A DNA stretch of 64,000 nucleotides from Agapanthus africanus (lineage: Eukaryota; Streptophyta; Magnoliopsida; Asparagales; Amaryllidaceae): contig CM057337.1 of the NCBI GenBank assembly GCA_030015575.1, positions 295,082,044 to 295,146,043 of the forward strand, in the 5' to 3' direction. Below, piece by piece: positions 48,853 through 60,340 of the stretch. Numbering within the stretch: position 1 is the stretch's first letter; the number at the start of each line of letters is the position of its first letter. Made by a program: the position numbers and the translations under genes. The notes under the pieces were generated by a model. It had not been told where the DNA came from, did no database searches, and saw only the letters and a program-made list of their open reading frames with translations.

Positions 48853-51054
48853 AAAATTGTGACTTAGTCCCTGAAATTTCATGTAATTATTCTTAGATCC
48901 TTTCTTGTTAATGTTTTCTGTGAATATTTTAATTCCACTCAAGTGTTGAGTTCTCTAGGGTTGTATTGGGAACTCGTTGATTCGATCGGATAATTTATCT
49001 TCGTTTAAGTTTTTCCGGATATATTTTAGAAACTGTTAAAAAGTTCGACTGGATATAAATACCCACTTTTTCCCCTGTCGGGAAATTTTCAAGTGTTGGA
49101 TCTTTCCGTAGTTTAAGAACGTTCTAAGTAGTGCAAGTAACGCGATGGTCCCTCTAGAAGACAACAAACCTTAACTCGATTATGTGACCGTCTTGAACTG
49201 CCCTTTGAACCTTCGGGTTTGGGGCAGTACGGCGTGCCACATGTGAGGCATTGGCTTGACCCTTCTATGGCTGGACCGTTGAGGGATGAACTGAATGTTT
49301 TTAAACTTATTTCATGTGTTGAGCTGTATCGGGAAAACTTGGGTGTTCGATTGTTCGATTGGAAAGTTTAACATTTTCTATTTATCCGGAATGTGATACA
49401 ATACTTGGAATTCATAAGTAGTTATAAGATAACTAATATGAATGTTATAAACATAGCACTTTAGTCTCACTTGATCGGTTGCCACGGAATTTTGATGTGA
49501 TCAAAAGTCCGTCGCAATCACGTAGCGTACGCGGATACTCGCCGGGTAAACTTAATAGACAGCCTCACTCCATAGCCCTGACCAAGTGACTGTAGGAGAA
49601 CCCCATCGCCAAAAGCATCCTTTTGGGTGCTCGCGGCAGCGGTGTTCAGCCTTGGTGCACTTCGTCGACGGTATCAGGAGTGCGGCCGCCTCCTAAAGTT
49701 TGCGACGAGCATTCGATCAGGATGTCGGGAATCTTGTTGAATTGCCCGACTTGATATTGAAAAGATTTTTCGATGATGAGACTAAAATGCGGGGTTTATA
49801 ATTGTTAGGCATGCGATGTCTAAGTATTTCATTTGATTAGGCATGCGATGTCTAAAGAGATTGCGGATTCCAACTGTTGTAGTTTTACACTTTCTTTTCT
49901 GTGACCGTAAGTGTAGTATGTAGTGGTATTGCCGATTGTCGTTGCTATACGTCGACGACAATCGGTGTATGCATACTTACTTACGTTGATGACATGTGAT
50001 GTTATGTGTTGCTGGATATGTTATATTGGATTGTCGCGTTTGAATAGCCGGGGGGTTTTATGTGAGATGAGTGTTTTTTCAATTTCATTCATGTAAAAAC
50101 ATGTATGTAATATTCTTTTATTGGGGCACTTCCAGGTTGCGGATAATGTCACCATTTGTATATTATTTACTTTTCCGCATTAGGATAGACCCAAGGAGGA
50201 GGGCACAGGTGACCGGGTTCTAGGGTCCAGTGGGAGACCAACTCGAGGAGTCGAGTCCGGGTCTCCTAACTCTAGGATTGGTAGGGTTGCTTGCCGCTCT
50301 CGTAGGGGTCTAGGGGTGTGGGTTTGGCTATTCATCGCGACCGTGGAATCCGTGTTTTATACTGGCTCGTATTGAAAACACGGACGTCCTAGTATATCCA
50401 ATGTTTCATATGATTCTTCTGCTGCGATATCTGTGATGTGATCATGTGATATGTTCTGTGATAAATGCTGTATATAGTATATATGATATATTATATAGAC
50501 GTTGCTTATGTTTTACACCCACGCTAGCCCTGCCTCGCTCTGGCGTTAGTTACCTAACCTAACGGTGCAGACGGGACATCGAGGCGAATGCGGATGGCAT
50601 AAGCGTATGTTATATTTATCTGTGATGTTTAGGTGGACTTAAATGATGGGACATTCATTAATGAGATTAATGAAAGAAAATAACCTAATTGATGTTGTGG
50701 AATCGAATTTCAAAATAAAAACAGGTAGCTACAGTTCTTGCTTTGCATCGCGGTGTTCCTTATAGAACATCCTGCACCTTATTCGATGAGGAAAGGACCG
50801 AGATCCCTTCACCGGGAGTGACTCCTTTAGCAATAACAGGCAGATGCTACACACTCGGTTTGTCTTTTGATCTCTTTTATAGTTTTCGCTTTGCTCAGTG
50901 ATATATATGATATATCCCGCACCTCATTCGACGAGGAAAGGGCCAACGATCCATTCACCGGGAGTGACCCCTTTAGCAAAACTAGAAAGGCTTCAAAAAC
51001 ATTCCATTTAAAAACCATTTGATTCTGCAACGAGATCAAGTTCAAAGCGTTAAA

Positions 51055-51554
51055 GGTTTTCACAAAAACCATTCGCAACCCTCCGTCATTTTAGGATGTA
51101 GAGTACTTAGTATTCGTGCTGTGTTTGTCGACCATAGTCAAGGCACAGTGTACGGTAGCTAAGTGATGTCTTCCTACACCGCATATGATGCGATTAGTTA
51201 GGACAGTCGCGTGGCTTTTTTGACCTTAGTTAAGGGTCATGTGGGTGGGTCTAATTAATCACGAAATGACGGGTAGAACTTGACTAGTGCTTATGATTTG
51301 TTGACCATAGTTAAGGTCATAAGTGCTAGGGGTAAAAACCTTTATCGGGAGTTTCAAGTGTTGAAATTTGCAATGAGATTGCATACCTTCTATGTGATAG
51401 TTGGATCCCGATACCCACTGCGAGTAATTGTTACTCCTGGGAGAGTTTTGCACTTTGCAATTAGCCGATCAAGTAGGTATCTGGAAAGGTGTCAACGGGG
51501 TTACGCCTCTGGGAAAACGAGGTTTACTGTAATTTGGTCCGTGCGAAAGCACGG
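51055..51554 (+). other. Chain of short perfect hairpins
   Basis: In order: GGTTTT/AAAACC (51055-51070); GAGTAC/GTATTC (51101-51115, one G-U); three long units sharing a TTGACC-TAGT core (51119-51148, 51210-51241, 51290-51323); CGCAT/ATGCG (51180-51192); a 71-nt fold closed by TATCGGGA/TCCCGATA (51343-51413) holding TTTCAA/TTGAAA, TGCAAT/ATTGCA and CTAT/ATAG; GAGTAA/TTACTC (51422-51436); TTGCA/TGCAA (51448-51460); CCGTGC/GCACGG around GAAA (51539-51554). Most loops are 3-4 nt. Confidence 0.6.
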
Positions 51555-51740
51555 GAACCTCCCTCAAAGTACCGACACTGGCCTGGCTGAAAGATTGACG
51601 AACTTGTAGAGTGTAATTAATCTCGGCTAGTCTTTCCTTTTAAGGTTTGAAGGAAGATTTGATAAAAACAGTGGGAGACATACTGATGAGATAAAATATA
51701 TAACCAATCTGATCTTCCAAGAGCGCACGCAGAGTGTTTT

Positions 51741-54553
51741 CTTCTCTCTCTCTCCAGGTAGCGACCATATCACGCCTTAATCAAGATAATAATATGGATG
51801 TATTGACCGAACCCGCTTGTTATACTGAGCTGGGGAACGTTGGTCCCGCTCCAACTTATAATTGTTATAAGACAGAGCAGGAAATAGGGAAATACCAGAA
51901 TTCCTATGCCGCCCAAACGAAGAAAGTGCATATGATGCATCTCCTTCGGGTGTGTTCATTATACGGAACTGTTTCTTAGTATCCTCTGCATCCTGGGTAT
52001 CTGATACCGGATCAGGATCCCAGATATGTAATCTGTTACATAGGGCTACAAAAGGTAGAGATCTGAGAACGGGTGATAAGTTTCATGAGACAGAAAACGG
52101 GGCAAGTGTTGCAGCCAAGTCTGTTGGTCACTGTCACCCTGTATGACCAGTACATTGATTCTGAACGAATGTTATTAGATACCGAACCTGATATACAAAA
52201 TCATATCAGTCTCTTTATTAATAAAGAAAGGATATAATTTTGTATTTTTGGATAATGTTTTGAACATTTCCTATATCAAAAGTTGATCGGTTCAGGCACG
52301 TTATCTAAAAGCATTGACGTTCTAAATCAAACTACAGTTCCTAGTATACGGAACACACAAGAGGAAGAGTTCAGAAATGAACGAATCCTTCTTGAGGCAT
52401 TATAGACTAGGTCATATCAATGAGACCCGACTGGCTGAAGTTACATTTTAGATGCATATTTAAATCAGTTTGAATTTACATCTTATGAAAACTTACCAGT
52501 CATGTCACAAAGATAAGATGACCATAGCTCTGTTTATTGGAAACAGAGAAAAAGTTAGTGAACTCTTGGGACTGATACATGATGATGTATGTAAGGTCTC
52601 CTGTCTACACATGCCAGGACCGGTTCTTTGTACTTCATTGAATTCTCTGATAATCTCTCAAGATTCAGTCATATGTTCCTGTTGAAACATAAGTCCGAAG
52701 CTTTTGAGGTATTCACAGAATATAAGTTGGAAGTAGAGAACCAAAATACGGGTAAAAGTATTATGTCCTATGATAAGATCAAAGGGGAGAATACTTGTGC
52801 ATGGAATCCTTGGACTATTCTAAAAGAAAATGAGATTCTCTCTCAGTATTACTCCTCTGAATGCACCACAGCACAACGGTGTATCGGGGTGGAGCAATCG
52901 CACCATATTGGATATAGTATGCTCTATGATGAGTACTACTGAGTTACCTATTTCCTTTTGAGGTTGTGCACTTGACAAGCTGCATACCTATTGAATAGGG
53001 TTCGATTCAAATCAGTGCCTACCACTCCATATGAGATATGGTATGGGAAGAGCCCATCTCTTAAATAAGTTAAGATTTGGGATTGTCCGGCCTATGTCAA
53101 AAGCAAAATCCGGACAAAATCGAGGCAAGGTCAGTTCTGTAGAACTGGAAAGGTTCAAGCTACACAAAACTGCAGCTGATGATTTGACAGAACCAAAGGA
53201 TTCAATAGTCCCCGACGAACCTCAGCCTCTCCGCCGATCTGGTAGGGTTCCTCACCTACCTGAGAGATACTTTGGTTTCTCGTTGACAGTGGGAGCGAGG
53301 AATGCATCATGAGATGATGACCCAACTAGATTCGAGCAGGTCATCAAGAGTAGGGACTCTGTAAGGATGGCTGGATGCTTAGCGATCTGAGATGGAATCC
53401 ACATACACCAACAAAGTATGGACTTTGGTTGCGATATCTGAAGGGTTAAATCCCTATCAGGAGCAAGTATATCTTGAGAAAATTACTTGGTGTAGATGGA
53501 AAAGTTGAGACTTTCAAAGCTAGACTTGTTAAAGGTTTTCGTCATCGACCAGGCCTGGATAATGATGAAACCTCTTCCAGGGACTATGCTTAAGTCCATC
53601 CAGATCCTACTTGCCATTGCTATATACCATGACTACGATATCTGGTGGTTAGGTGTCATGACTACTTTTCTCAATACTGATTTAGAAGAGAACGTCAATA
53701 AGTACACAGCCAGAGGGCTTCGTAAACAGTAGGAGCAGCGGAAACATGTGCAAGTTGCTTTACATAATAAAGCAAGCATCATGGAGTTGGAACGTCTGTT
53801 TTGATGTGATAGTCAAAGTGTTTGACTTCATCAAAATGGTAGATGAACCTTGTTTATACAAAACGGTAGTAGAGAGTAAGGTGGTTATCCTCGTATTGTA
53901 CGTGGACAACATACTCTTGATAGGAAAAGAGTTTCCTATACTATGCTCGGTCAATCTCGGCTTGTCACAAGGATTCTCCAATAGGATCAAAGTGATACCT
54001 CCTAAATCCTGAGTTTTCATCTATGAGATAGATGCAATTGGATGCTAGGATTCTCACTAGATGTAGTGAAATGGTATCAATCGATCCTGGGGAGAATCAC
54101 TGGAAATGTTCCAGGGTGATAAAGACGACTGAATGTCAGTCACAGGCATTGTCTTTACACTCAGTAAAGGGACGGTATGTTGGAAGAGTTCCAAGCTAGA
54201 TACCGTGGCAGACTAGACGATAAAGGCTGGTAACATTGCTATTAAAAGATACTACCAAAGAGGCAGTTTGGGTGTATATTGGTTCATAAGATGAACTAGG
54301 TTCCTTCCATTGTATGACAATGGAAGTGTGGCTTTGGCCAAGGAACCATGGTCCCATCAGTGACCCAGACATATTCTGAGGCAGCATCACCTGATCATGG
54401 AGATAGTTGATCTCCAAGATGATCGAGGTTAGGAGAGTAGACTCAGAGGATAACACGGCGGATCCACTCACAAAGGCTTTTTCTCCGAGAGAGACTTATA
54501 TGGTATGGTCGAGTATGTGATACTGCAACCACTGCTACAGATGGCCCTAGTGC
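51741..54553 (+). pseudogene. Copia pol remnant
   Basis: Order as in Copia: zinc-knuckle region (51.83-51.96 kb), protease box WVSDTGSGSQICN (about 51.99-52.03 kb), integrase with ELLGLIHDDVC and FIEFSDNLSRFSHMF (52.4-52.9 kb), integrase-RT linker ending LRRSGRVPHLPERYFGF (53.2 kb), RT with YIIKQASWSWNVCFDVIVK and LYVDNILLIGKE (53.4-54.0 kb), and RNase H up to the polypurine tract. Broken in many places (more than ten); a fossil. Confidence 0.82.
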
Positions 54554-54564
54554 AAGTAGGAGAT
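54554..54564 (+). other. Polypurine tract
   Basis: AAGTAGGAGAT directly before the 3' LTR TGTTAG. Confidence 0.82.
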
Positions 54565-56770
54565 TGTTAGTTATATGTATGCCCTATAGGCCAATACTGT
54601 ACATTGGATGTATATTGTAGTGGATGCTAGGACATATATAGGTAGGACTTTCTTGCTCGACATGATAGTACGCTATCTGGTTGCTCTTTATCTTAACATG
54701 TATACTTTCTGTCTCTCTGTTACATGTTGATAAAGCCCTTAGGATGTGTACTCGACTTCCAGGACTATGATGCAGATCATACTAGTGGGGCTTGGGTAGT
54801 CCAAGAGTACATCCTTCAATGTTCCTAGTCATGGGAATATCGAGACGGGGCATCGATATTCCAGAGTAGACTAGCGTATATCTTCTCGACCCATGTGATG
54901 GGCGATGGATGATCCCATATCCATTGGTGTTTCACATCAGAGATGGTATGCAGGTGCTCAGTGGAGACTGGGTATACTGAACGGACTCGCCGAGAACTCC
55001 CAGATGGTATTATACCTCACGTCAGATGGCAGTTCTCTGGTGACACCGGTACAGCTTAGTCTGTTGACCCGAGATCGTCATAGAGTCTTGTGTGTCTCCC
55101 ACTGTGCTTTGATTTCCATCCTACCACGGCTCTACTGAGTCGTGCAAACAGGTGGTTTTTGGGTACAGTCCCGATTCACATGGAGGCAATGAGCGATAGG
55201 AGGGGATTCGTCTCTCCCGGTATTGGGGGTTGATGTTGCACTATGCACGACTGGCCATAACAGGAAATCCCTGGCCAGGGTTGCAGTGATATACTGGTAA
55301 GAGTTATCAGTAGTTTCACGAATGTTATGGACCTTATGTCGGCATGACTTATCAAGCTACTGGGGTCTGACGTTTACCACCCCTAGGCGAGATATGCGAC
55401 ATATCAGACGAACAGGACCGGACTGTACGGTAAGTGTTACTGGTTGGATTCACAGGAGTGTGAGCGGGCTTGCTCGTCGATCTTCTGATCGCTCAATACC
55501 CGGGTGGCCGTTACGTTTAGCAGACCGCTTGCGGCTTGTGGGTGTTTGATATGATCATCATCTGCTGCCGGCGTATTGATGAGTCTTTAGAGTCCTACAC
55601 AGAGGTTTCCTGGCTCAAGCGAAACGAAATAGGAGCGCATATGAGATATGTGCAGGACCGAGAATAATGCGTGTATGTGATACCGTATTCCATTCTCGCG
55701 ATGAATGTATCGATTGGTTGTATGCGATATAACCTAGTTATCGAATCAAAGATTGATTCGATAAGCCGATACATTGGATATTAGTCGGTTATATGCGATA
55801 TGACCGGATCGTTAAATCGAGTGTTGATTTAATGATTTAATGTATAATTATATATTTGATATATTACTTTACATTAACTAATATTAGTTCACTTTAAATG
55901 GATTTTCTCACTTGAAATACACAAGTTGTATATATGATATACTTTTGTGCACTTGTTTGTATCATGTTTGATGATACATGCAAACTTGGTTAAGTGTATG
56001 ATTAAACCATGGTTATGTAATGTTTAGGGTTTTGATTTTATTAACTATTTATTTATATGTTATTCCTTTTTGAAAGATGAAGAGAAATGGTGGCTTTCTT
56101 TATTTGTTATTGAAGCTTCATGAAGCTTTGACTAAGTGACCATTTTGTCTTCATGCTTAACCCTAACCATTCAAACTAACCATAGTTCATTCTCTACACT
56201 TGACCATGGTTGATATATGATAAGTATTCATTTTATTTTCTTTTTGAAGAACACTTATCATATTATCTTTTTCTTCTTCTCCTTCTTCAACATGAAGAAA
56301 GATTGCCTCCATCAATGGCAACTAGTGAAAAAGAGTGAGAAATCCAATTCTAAAGTGAACTCACTTCCTATTTCTTCATCCTCTACCTCTTGCCAAGTAG
56401 TATAGGGTGTTTTCTTCACAAGTTTCATGACTTGGTGAAGTGGGAGCTTGATCTTGTGATGCCTCGACGTAGATCATTTTCGGCATCGAAGTCGACGACC
56501 TTGCCCGCCCATTTCTCCGATGAAACCGATGCTAGAGTCCGGAATCCGATATGGACAGCGGAGGGACATCATCACGAAGCCTAGAAGGTGGAGGACCGGA
56601 TCTACAAAGGTTGTAGCCCCTTTCCTTTAGCGTTAAATTCGTTTACTCGCATTGCATCGCCTCATTATCTAGTTAACGATCCGTATTAGGGTTTGTAGGC
56701 ACATGAAATTTTTCAATTGGGCATGTTTGATCACTTGTGAGATTTCATTAGTGTGCCTAGGAACCCTACA
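54565..56770 (+). repeat. 3' LTR of Angela-like Copia (2206 bp)
   Basis: Same length and edges as the 5' LTR. LTR core at about 55206-55234; hairpin array at 55716-55834. Confidence 0.93.
55716..55834 (+). other. Four-hairpin array in Copia LTR (3' copy)
   Basis: Same alternating hairpins as the 5' LTR copy, in the same order; the last one shows a small change on one arm. Confidence 0.62.
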
Positions 56771-56775
56771 TCATG
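56771..56775. repeat. Target-site duplication TCATG, right
   Basis: Identical to 46395-46399. Confidence 0.9.
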
Positions 56776-57476
56776 ATCGGGCGGATCATACTTGTGGGCT
56801 TTGGTTTAAGCCGGATCCTAGTATTATATTTGTTGGATTACTTTAGTCTCATCGCATTCGCATTCAGTCGGAATGCGGATGCAGGTATGTTTATACAGTT
56901 GAGGGGAATCCTTGTGATCCGTCACGAGTTTACTTTAGATGTTGCCATATCTTTTTCTTGTTGCAAACATTTGGATCAATGTTTGCATATGGAAATTGTG
57001 AGCTAGAAGCCATCATTTTGTGCATTAAATGATGCATGTGTTTCATAGGTGACTCATGGTATCATTCCTTGTGCATATGTCATTTTATATGATGGATTTG
57101 AGTGTTGAAATGAGGAGGAGAGAGAGAGGGGCTGCCATATGATAATGTTTCCTCTTGTATTTTTGATTCCACTAACTCTCTCACTCTCATTCCAACACAA
57201 GAAAAGAAAAGAATAGAAAGCTTCTCTTCTTCTTCTTCCTCTAGCTCATTATCTCCATCAATGCCAACACTTCTAACCTCCATCCAAATCCATGGATGTA
57301 AGAGAAAAAGTGATCACAAACATTCTCTACATCACCTTGGACACGTCGGTTAGCACACTTCGTGCCCGAATTGCTTCGGATGAAGCGGGAGCCCGTAAAA
57401 GGAATCGATGATGTGGTTCCCTTTCCGACGAGGAGATTGAGAACGGAGATGCCGCGAGGAGCTTGGGATGGTGGCC
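56776..57476 (+). repeat. Plus-strand Copia LTR remnant, second part
   Basis: Continues the LTR interrupted at 46399 (GGGCTTTGGTTTAAGCCGGA, then an LTR tail like 2.93-3.7 kb). It is cut again by the Tekay-like element at 57477, and its remainder should lie beyond the window. Non-coding. Confidence 0.65.
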
Positions 57477-59755
57477 TATCACGACCCGAGAGTTTCGACT
57501 CGTGACCGGCACTTAACCACGCAACGTCTACAGGCGTAACGCGGCTAAGTAAGCCGAACCCAAAAATCAAAACCAATAAATAAAGAGTGATTAAAGCATG
57601 TTGTGAAATCAGTCGTACATGTCTAGAAAACTTTAATTAATTTAGTAGAAATCCTTTTTAGTTCAAGAGTTATAATTTTATAATTTTGGCAACATTTCCT
57701 TTAAAAACATTTATCCTGTGAGTCGGGCAAAAGCAAGGTGTAGCAGGAATAACAAGTAAAAAGAATAAAGCATCACAATATGATATACGACGCCGTAGCG
57801 AAGAATACACAGTAAAGCAAGGACAAATATCACAAAGGTAAGACTGCATAAAATAAAGTCGGCTCACATGCGAGCTCGACACCAGAGTATAAAATCATAC
57901 ATATCGTCCTCACAACTGTCTCTAAGTTAATACAGAAAGGTAGATGGAGAATACTAGATACATCAATATACAACTGAAAGATAACAGATACCATACAAAA
58001 ACCCACCTATCAGCAAAAAGGCTAACTCGCCTCAGAAAGGTATCTGTGCCAAAAGTTGCGGTAAACAGCCAGCCGCGACTACTCCCAAGGGAAACCTGCA
58101 AATACTGTGGCACAACGGGGGTGAGTTGCCAACTCGTGAATAGAGATAACATATAAAGGTGATCGCGAGCATGCACATATAGCATGGCAATACTAATGCC
58201 AGCAGATGATATCCATGCATGACAATCAGTGGATGCAATAGTAATGCAAATGCTCTATCAAGTAAATGCTACAGGATGAGATATAGTAATCAATACTGAG
58301 TATGGGATAAATAACATCTACATGGATATGTCAACATGGAAAACAATAATCGGTGCCTCAGACTGCACCCAACTCCCAAATACACCCAGGCGCCGGCACT
58401 CCCATCGGCCCTCAAATCCTGTATATCTCTGAGAAATCACGAGTGCCCAACATCGGCACCCAAAATATCATAAAATACTCGTGTCCAGCATCGACACGCA
58501 AATCCTCATATATCGGGCACCGTCAGTCCGGATCGGCCCACGGGGTCCGTCTGCGGTGTCGGCCCTCGGCCCCGGCAGTACGGATCATCCCGCATCCATC
58601 TCTCGACTCTGGCCAGTATCCTCCGGACAACTGCCAGGTCTAACCAATCACCGGTAGGTAGGAGTCCCTCCGCCGGGCTCACCGTCTACTGCACAGCGAA
58701 ACGGTTCTCGCCCCGGGGTACCATACCGGGCCCACCACGAACCCGCAAACGGATCATCCATCTCCTCGAATCGGGTTTCAAGCACACGTCTCAGCACCGA
58801 GAAAACGCGTGGTGGACGCACCAAAATATCATATCACGAGGTACCGGGTTTTTCAAAATGGTGCATCTTTTCTTAAATAATTCCACGGTCCTCAAAACCA
58901 GAAATCACATGAAAATCCATCACTAAGTAAATCCAATGAGTGATACAATGTAAATCAATCCATGGTATGGGTATAAGGGGAAAAACCGCTTTTTAAAATA
59001 GTTTCCGTTTTTAAAGATGTCATGCGGCTCCCAATTTCTAGAAAATCATAACCAATCATATGTAAGATGAACTACAATAATATAATCATGGCAGCTCTAC
59101 AGTGAGTGTGGCATGGCAATTACTAACGGTGTGTGTGTAGCATGCAAATAGTGCCCGTGCAACATAAACCGTTAGTAATAGTGCGGTGTTATATCAGTTC
59201 CAAGCATATATATATAAACACAGAAGGGAATGCAATATGCGATGACAGTCCATGGGGTAAATGCAATATATAATAACAAGGTCCTATCAGCCCTGACGCA
59301 TAACGCCATGCGAGCGATATCCCCGTAGATGTGAAATCTACTCACCGCGTCTCGCGCAAAGTGTATCCAACAACTTGCTTGCCCTTCTTCGCAGCGTCCG
59401 TCTCACTGGCCTGCGAACCTAGAATCACACAACATATATCACACATAAGCTCAATTTCACAGAAACGTGACATTACGGTCCAACTAGAAACCCGTGTCGC
59501 AAACCAATCGCGCGTGTGCGCGATACGCTAAAACGTGTGATCACGCGCCTGAAACTACCCCGACGCGTCGCGATACGCAGAAACCCTAAACCCACTCACG
59601 TATCACGCGTGTCGCGAAGGTTTTGAAAAACGGCAAAACAGGCATTTAGTCCCAGATTTTACTACAGAACTAAACTTACAAAAATATATACATCACAGCA
59701 CCCTACACACTAGCAGACACCTACAGGACCAAACCCCAACCCAAACCCTACCCAT

Positions 59756-59795
59756 CTGGCCGCAAATTGCGGCCAGAACGAATTAATTGGCGGCC
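59756..59795 (-). repeat. CG-rich palindrome in Tekay-type LTR
   Basis: Arms CTGGCCGCAA and TTGCGGCCAG around one A (59756-59776), followed by a half-unit GGCGGCC near 59789. Core identical to 30906-30924. Confidence 0.85.
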
Positions 59796-60204
59796 TACTG
59801 TAGCAGTTAGGGGGTCGGGTTAAATCTAGGGTAACAGCACATCTCCACTATACTGCAGTCTTCCCAATTTCACTCAGAATTCATCGGGTCAAAAGCAGTT
59901 TCAGAAAACTCAGTTTTGCTTAAAAACGACGGATTTGCATCAATTTGGAAAACTGGTGGTATTTTAGTGCAATTGGGGTTAAGCTAAGTTAATATGGTCT
60001 CAACAACCCACTGACAACCTACTGAAACCAATTTACACCACACTAGCACAAGGTTCCCACTAAACACCTCATATCGCACTAAAACGCACTAAAAACCACT
60101 AACCGATGCAAAACTACTCTAACCAAGCAACTAGGGAATAAGTTTAGGAAATATACCTCATACTTAACCCTAGGTAGCTGAAGGAAGAAGAAGAAATGAA
60201 GGGG

Positions 60205-60340
60205 AGAAGCTGCAGTTGCTGCTGTTGCTGCTGTTGCTGTTGCTGCTCACTGGCTGTTGCTGCTGTGCTTGCTGTTGCTGTTGCTGAGCTGCTTGTTGCT
60301 GCTGCTGTCGAGTTTGCTGCTGCTGCTGCTGCTTCTGGCT
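60205..60340. repeat. GTTGCTG/GCTGCT low-complexity tract
   Basis: Trinucleotide-type GCT/GTT repeats in the LTR. A 90-residue minus-strand frame across it is poly-alanine/glutamine and is an effect of the repeat. Confidence 0.8.

Larger units (their letters stand above)
48619..51740 (+). other. Non-coding, hairpin-rich segment in place of gag
   Basis: About 3.1 kb with no recognisable Gag and no frame of note. It includes a CG-rich palindrome pair (48806-48852), a stretch like Ty3 gag (about 49141-49285), hairpins at 49490-49506, 49886-49915, 49932-49965, 50235-50265, 50349-50384 and 50654-50674, a diverged ~110-bp direct duplication (about 50727-50835 and 50878-50992), and a dense hairpin chain at 51055-51554. 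Nearly all of these recur in the sister at 23161-26311. Function unknown. Confidence 0.65.
46400..56770 (+). mobile_element. Angela-like Copia element, complete ends (sister of 6104-28552)
   Basis: 10,371 bp with equal LTRs (46400-48605 and 54565-56770, 2206 bp each), primer site 48607-48618, polypurine tract 54554-54564 and target duplication TCATG. The LTRs differ by roughly 2% by eye, about 0.8 million years at an assumed 1.3e-8 per site per year. The interior matches the minus-strand sister, including the hairpin-rich non-coding segment and the broken pol remnant. The two insertions share a defective layout yet have separate target sites. This indicates (inferred) that the form moves with proteins supplied by another Copia element. 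Confidence 0.93.

Noticed and set aside
51343-51413. 71-nt fold as a tRNA or tRNA-like gene
   Set aside because: Size and four-stem shape suggest it, but all three inner loops are 3 nt, and there is no anticodon loop, T-loop sequence or CCA.
51539-51554. Hairpin with GAAA loop as group II intron domain V
   Set aside because: No catalytic AGC triad, wrong bulge, and no other intron domains nearby.
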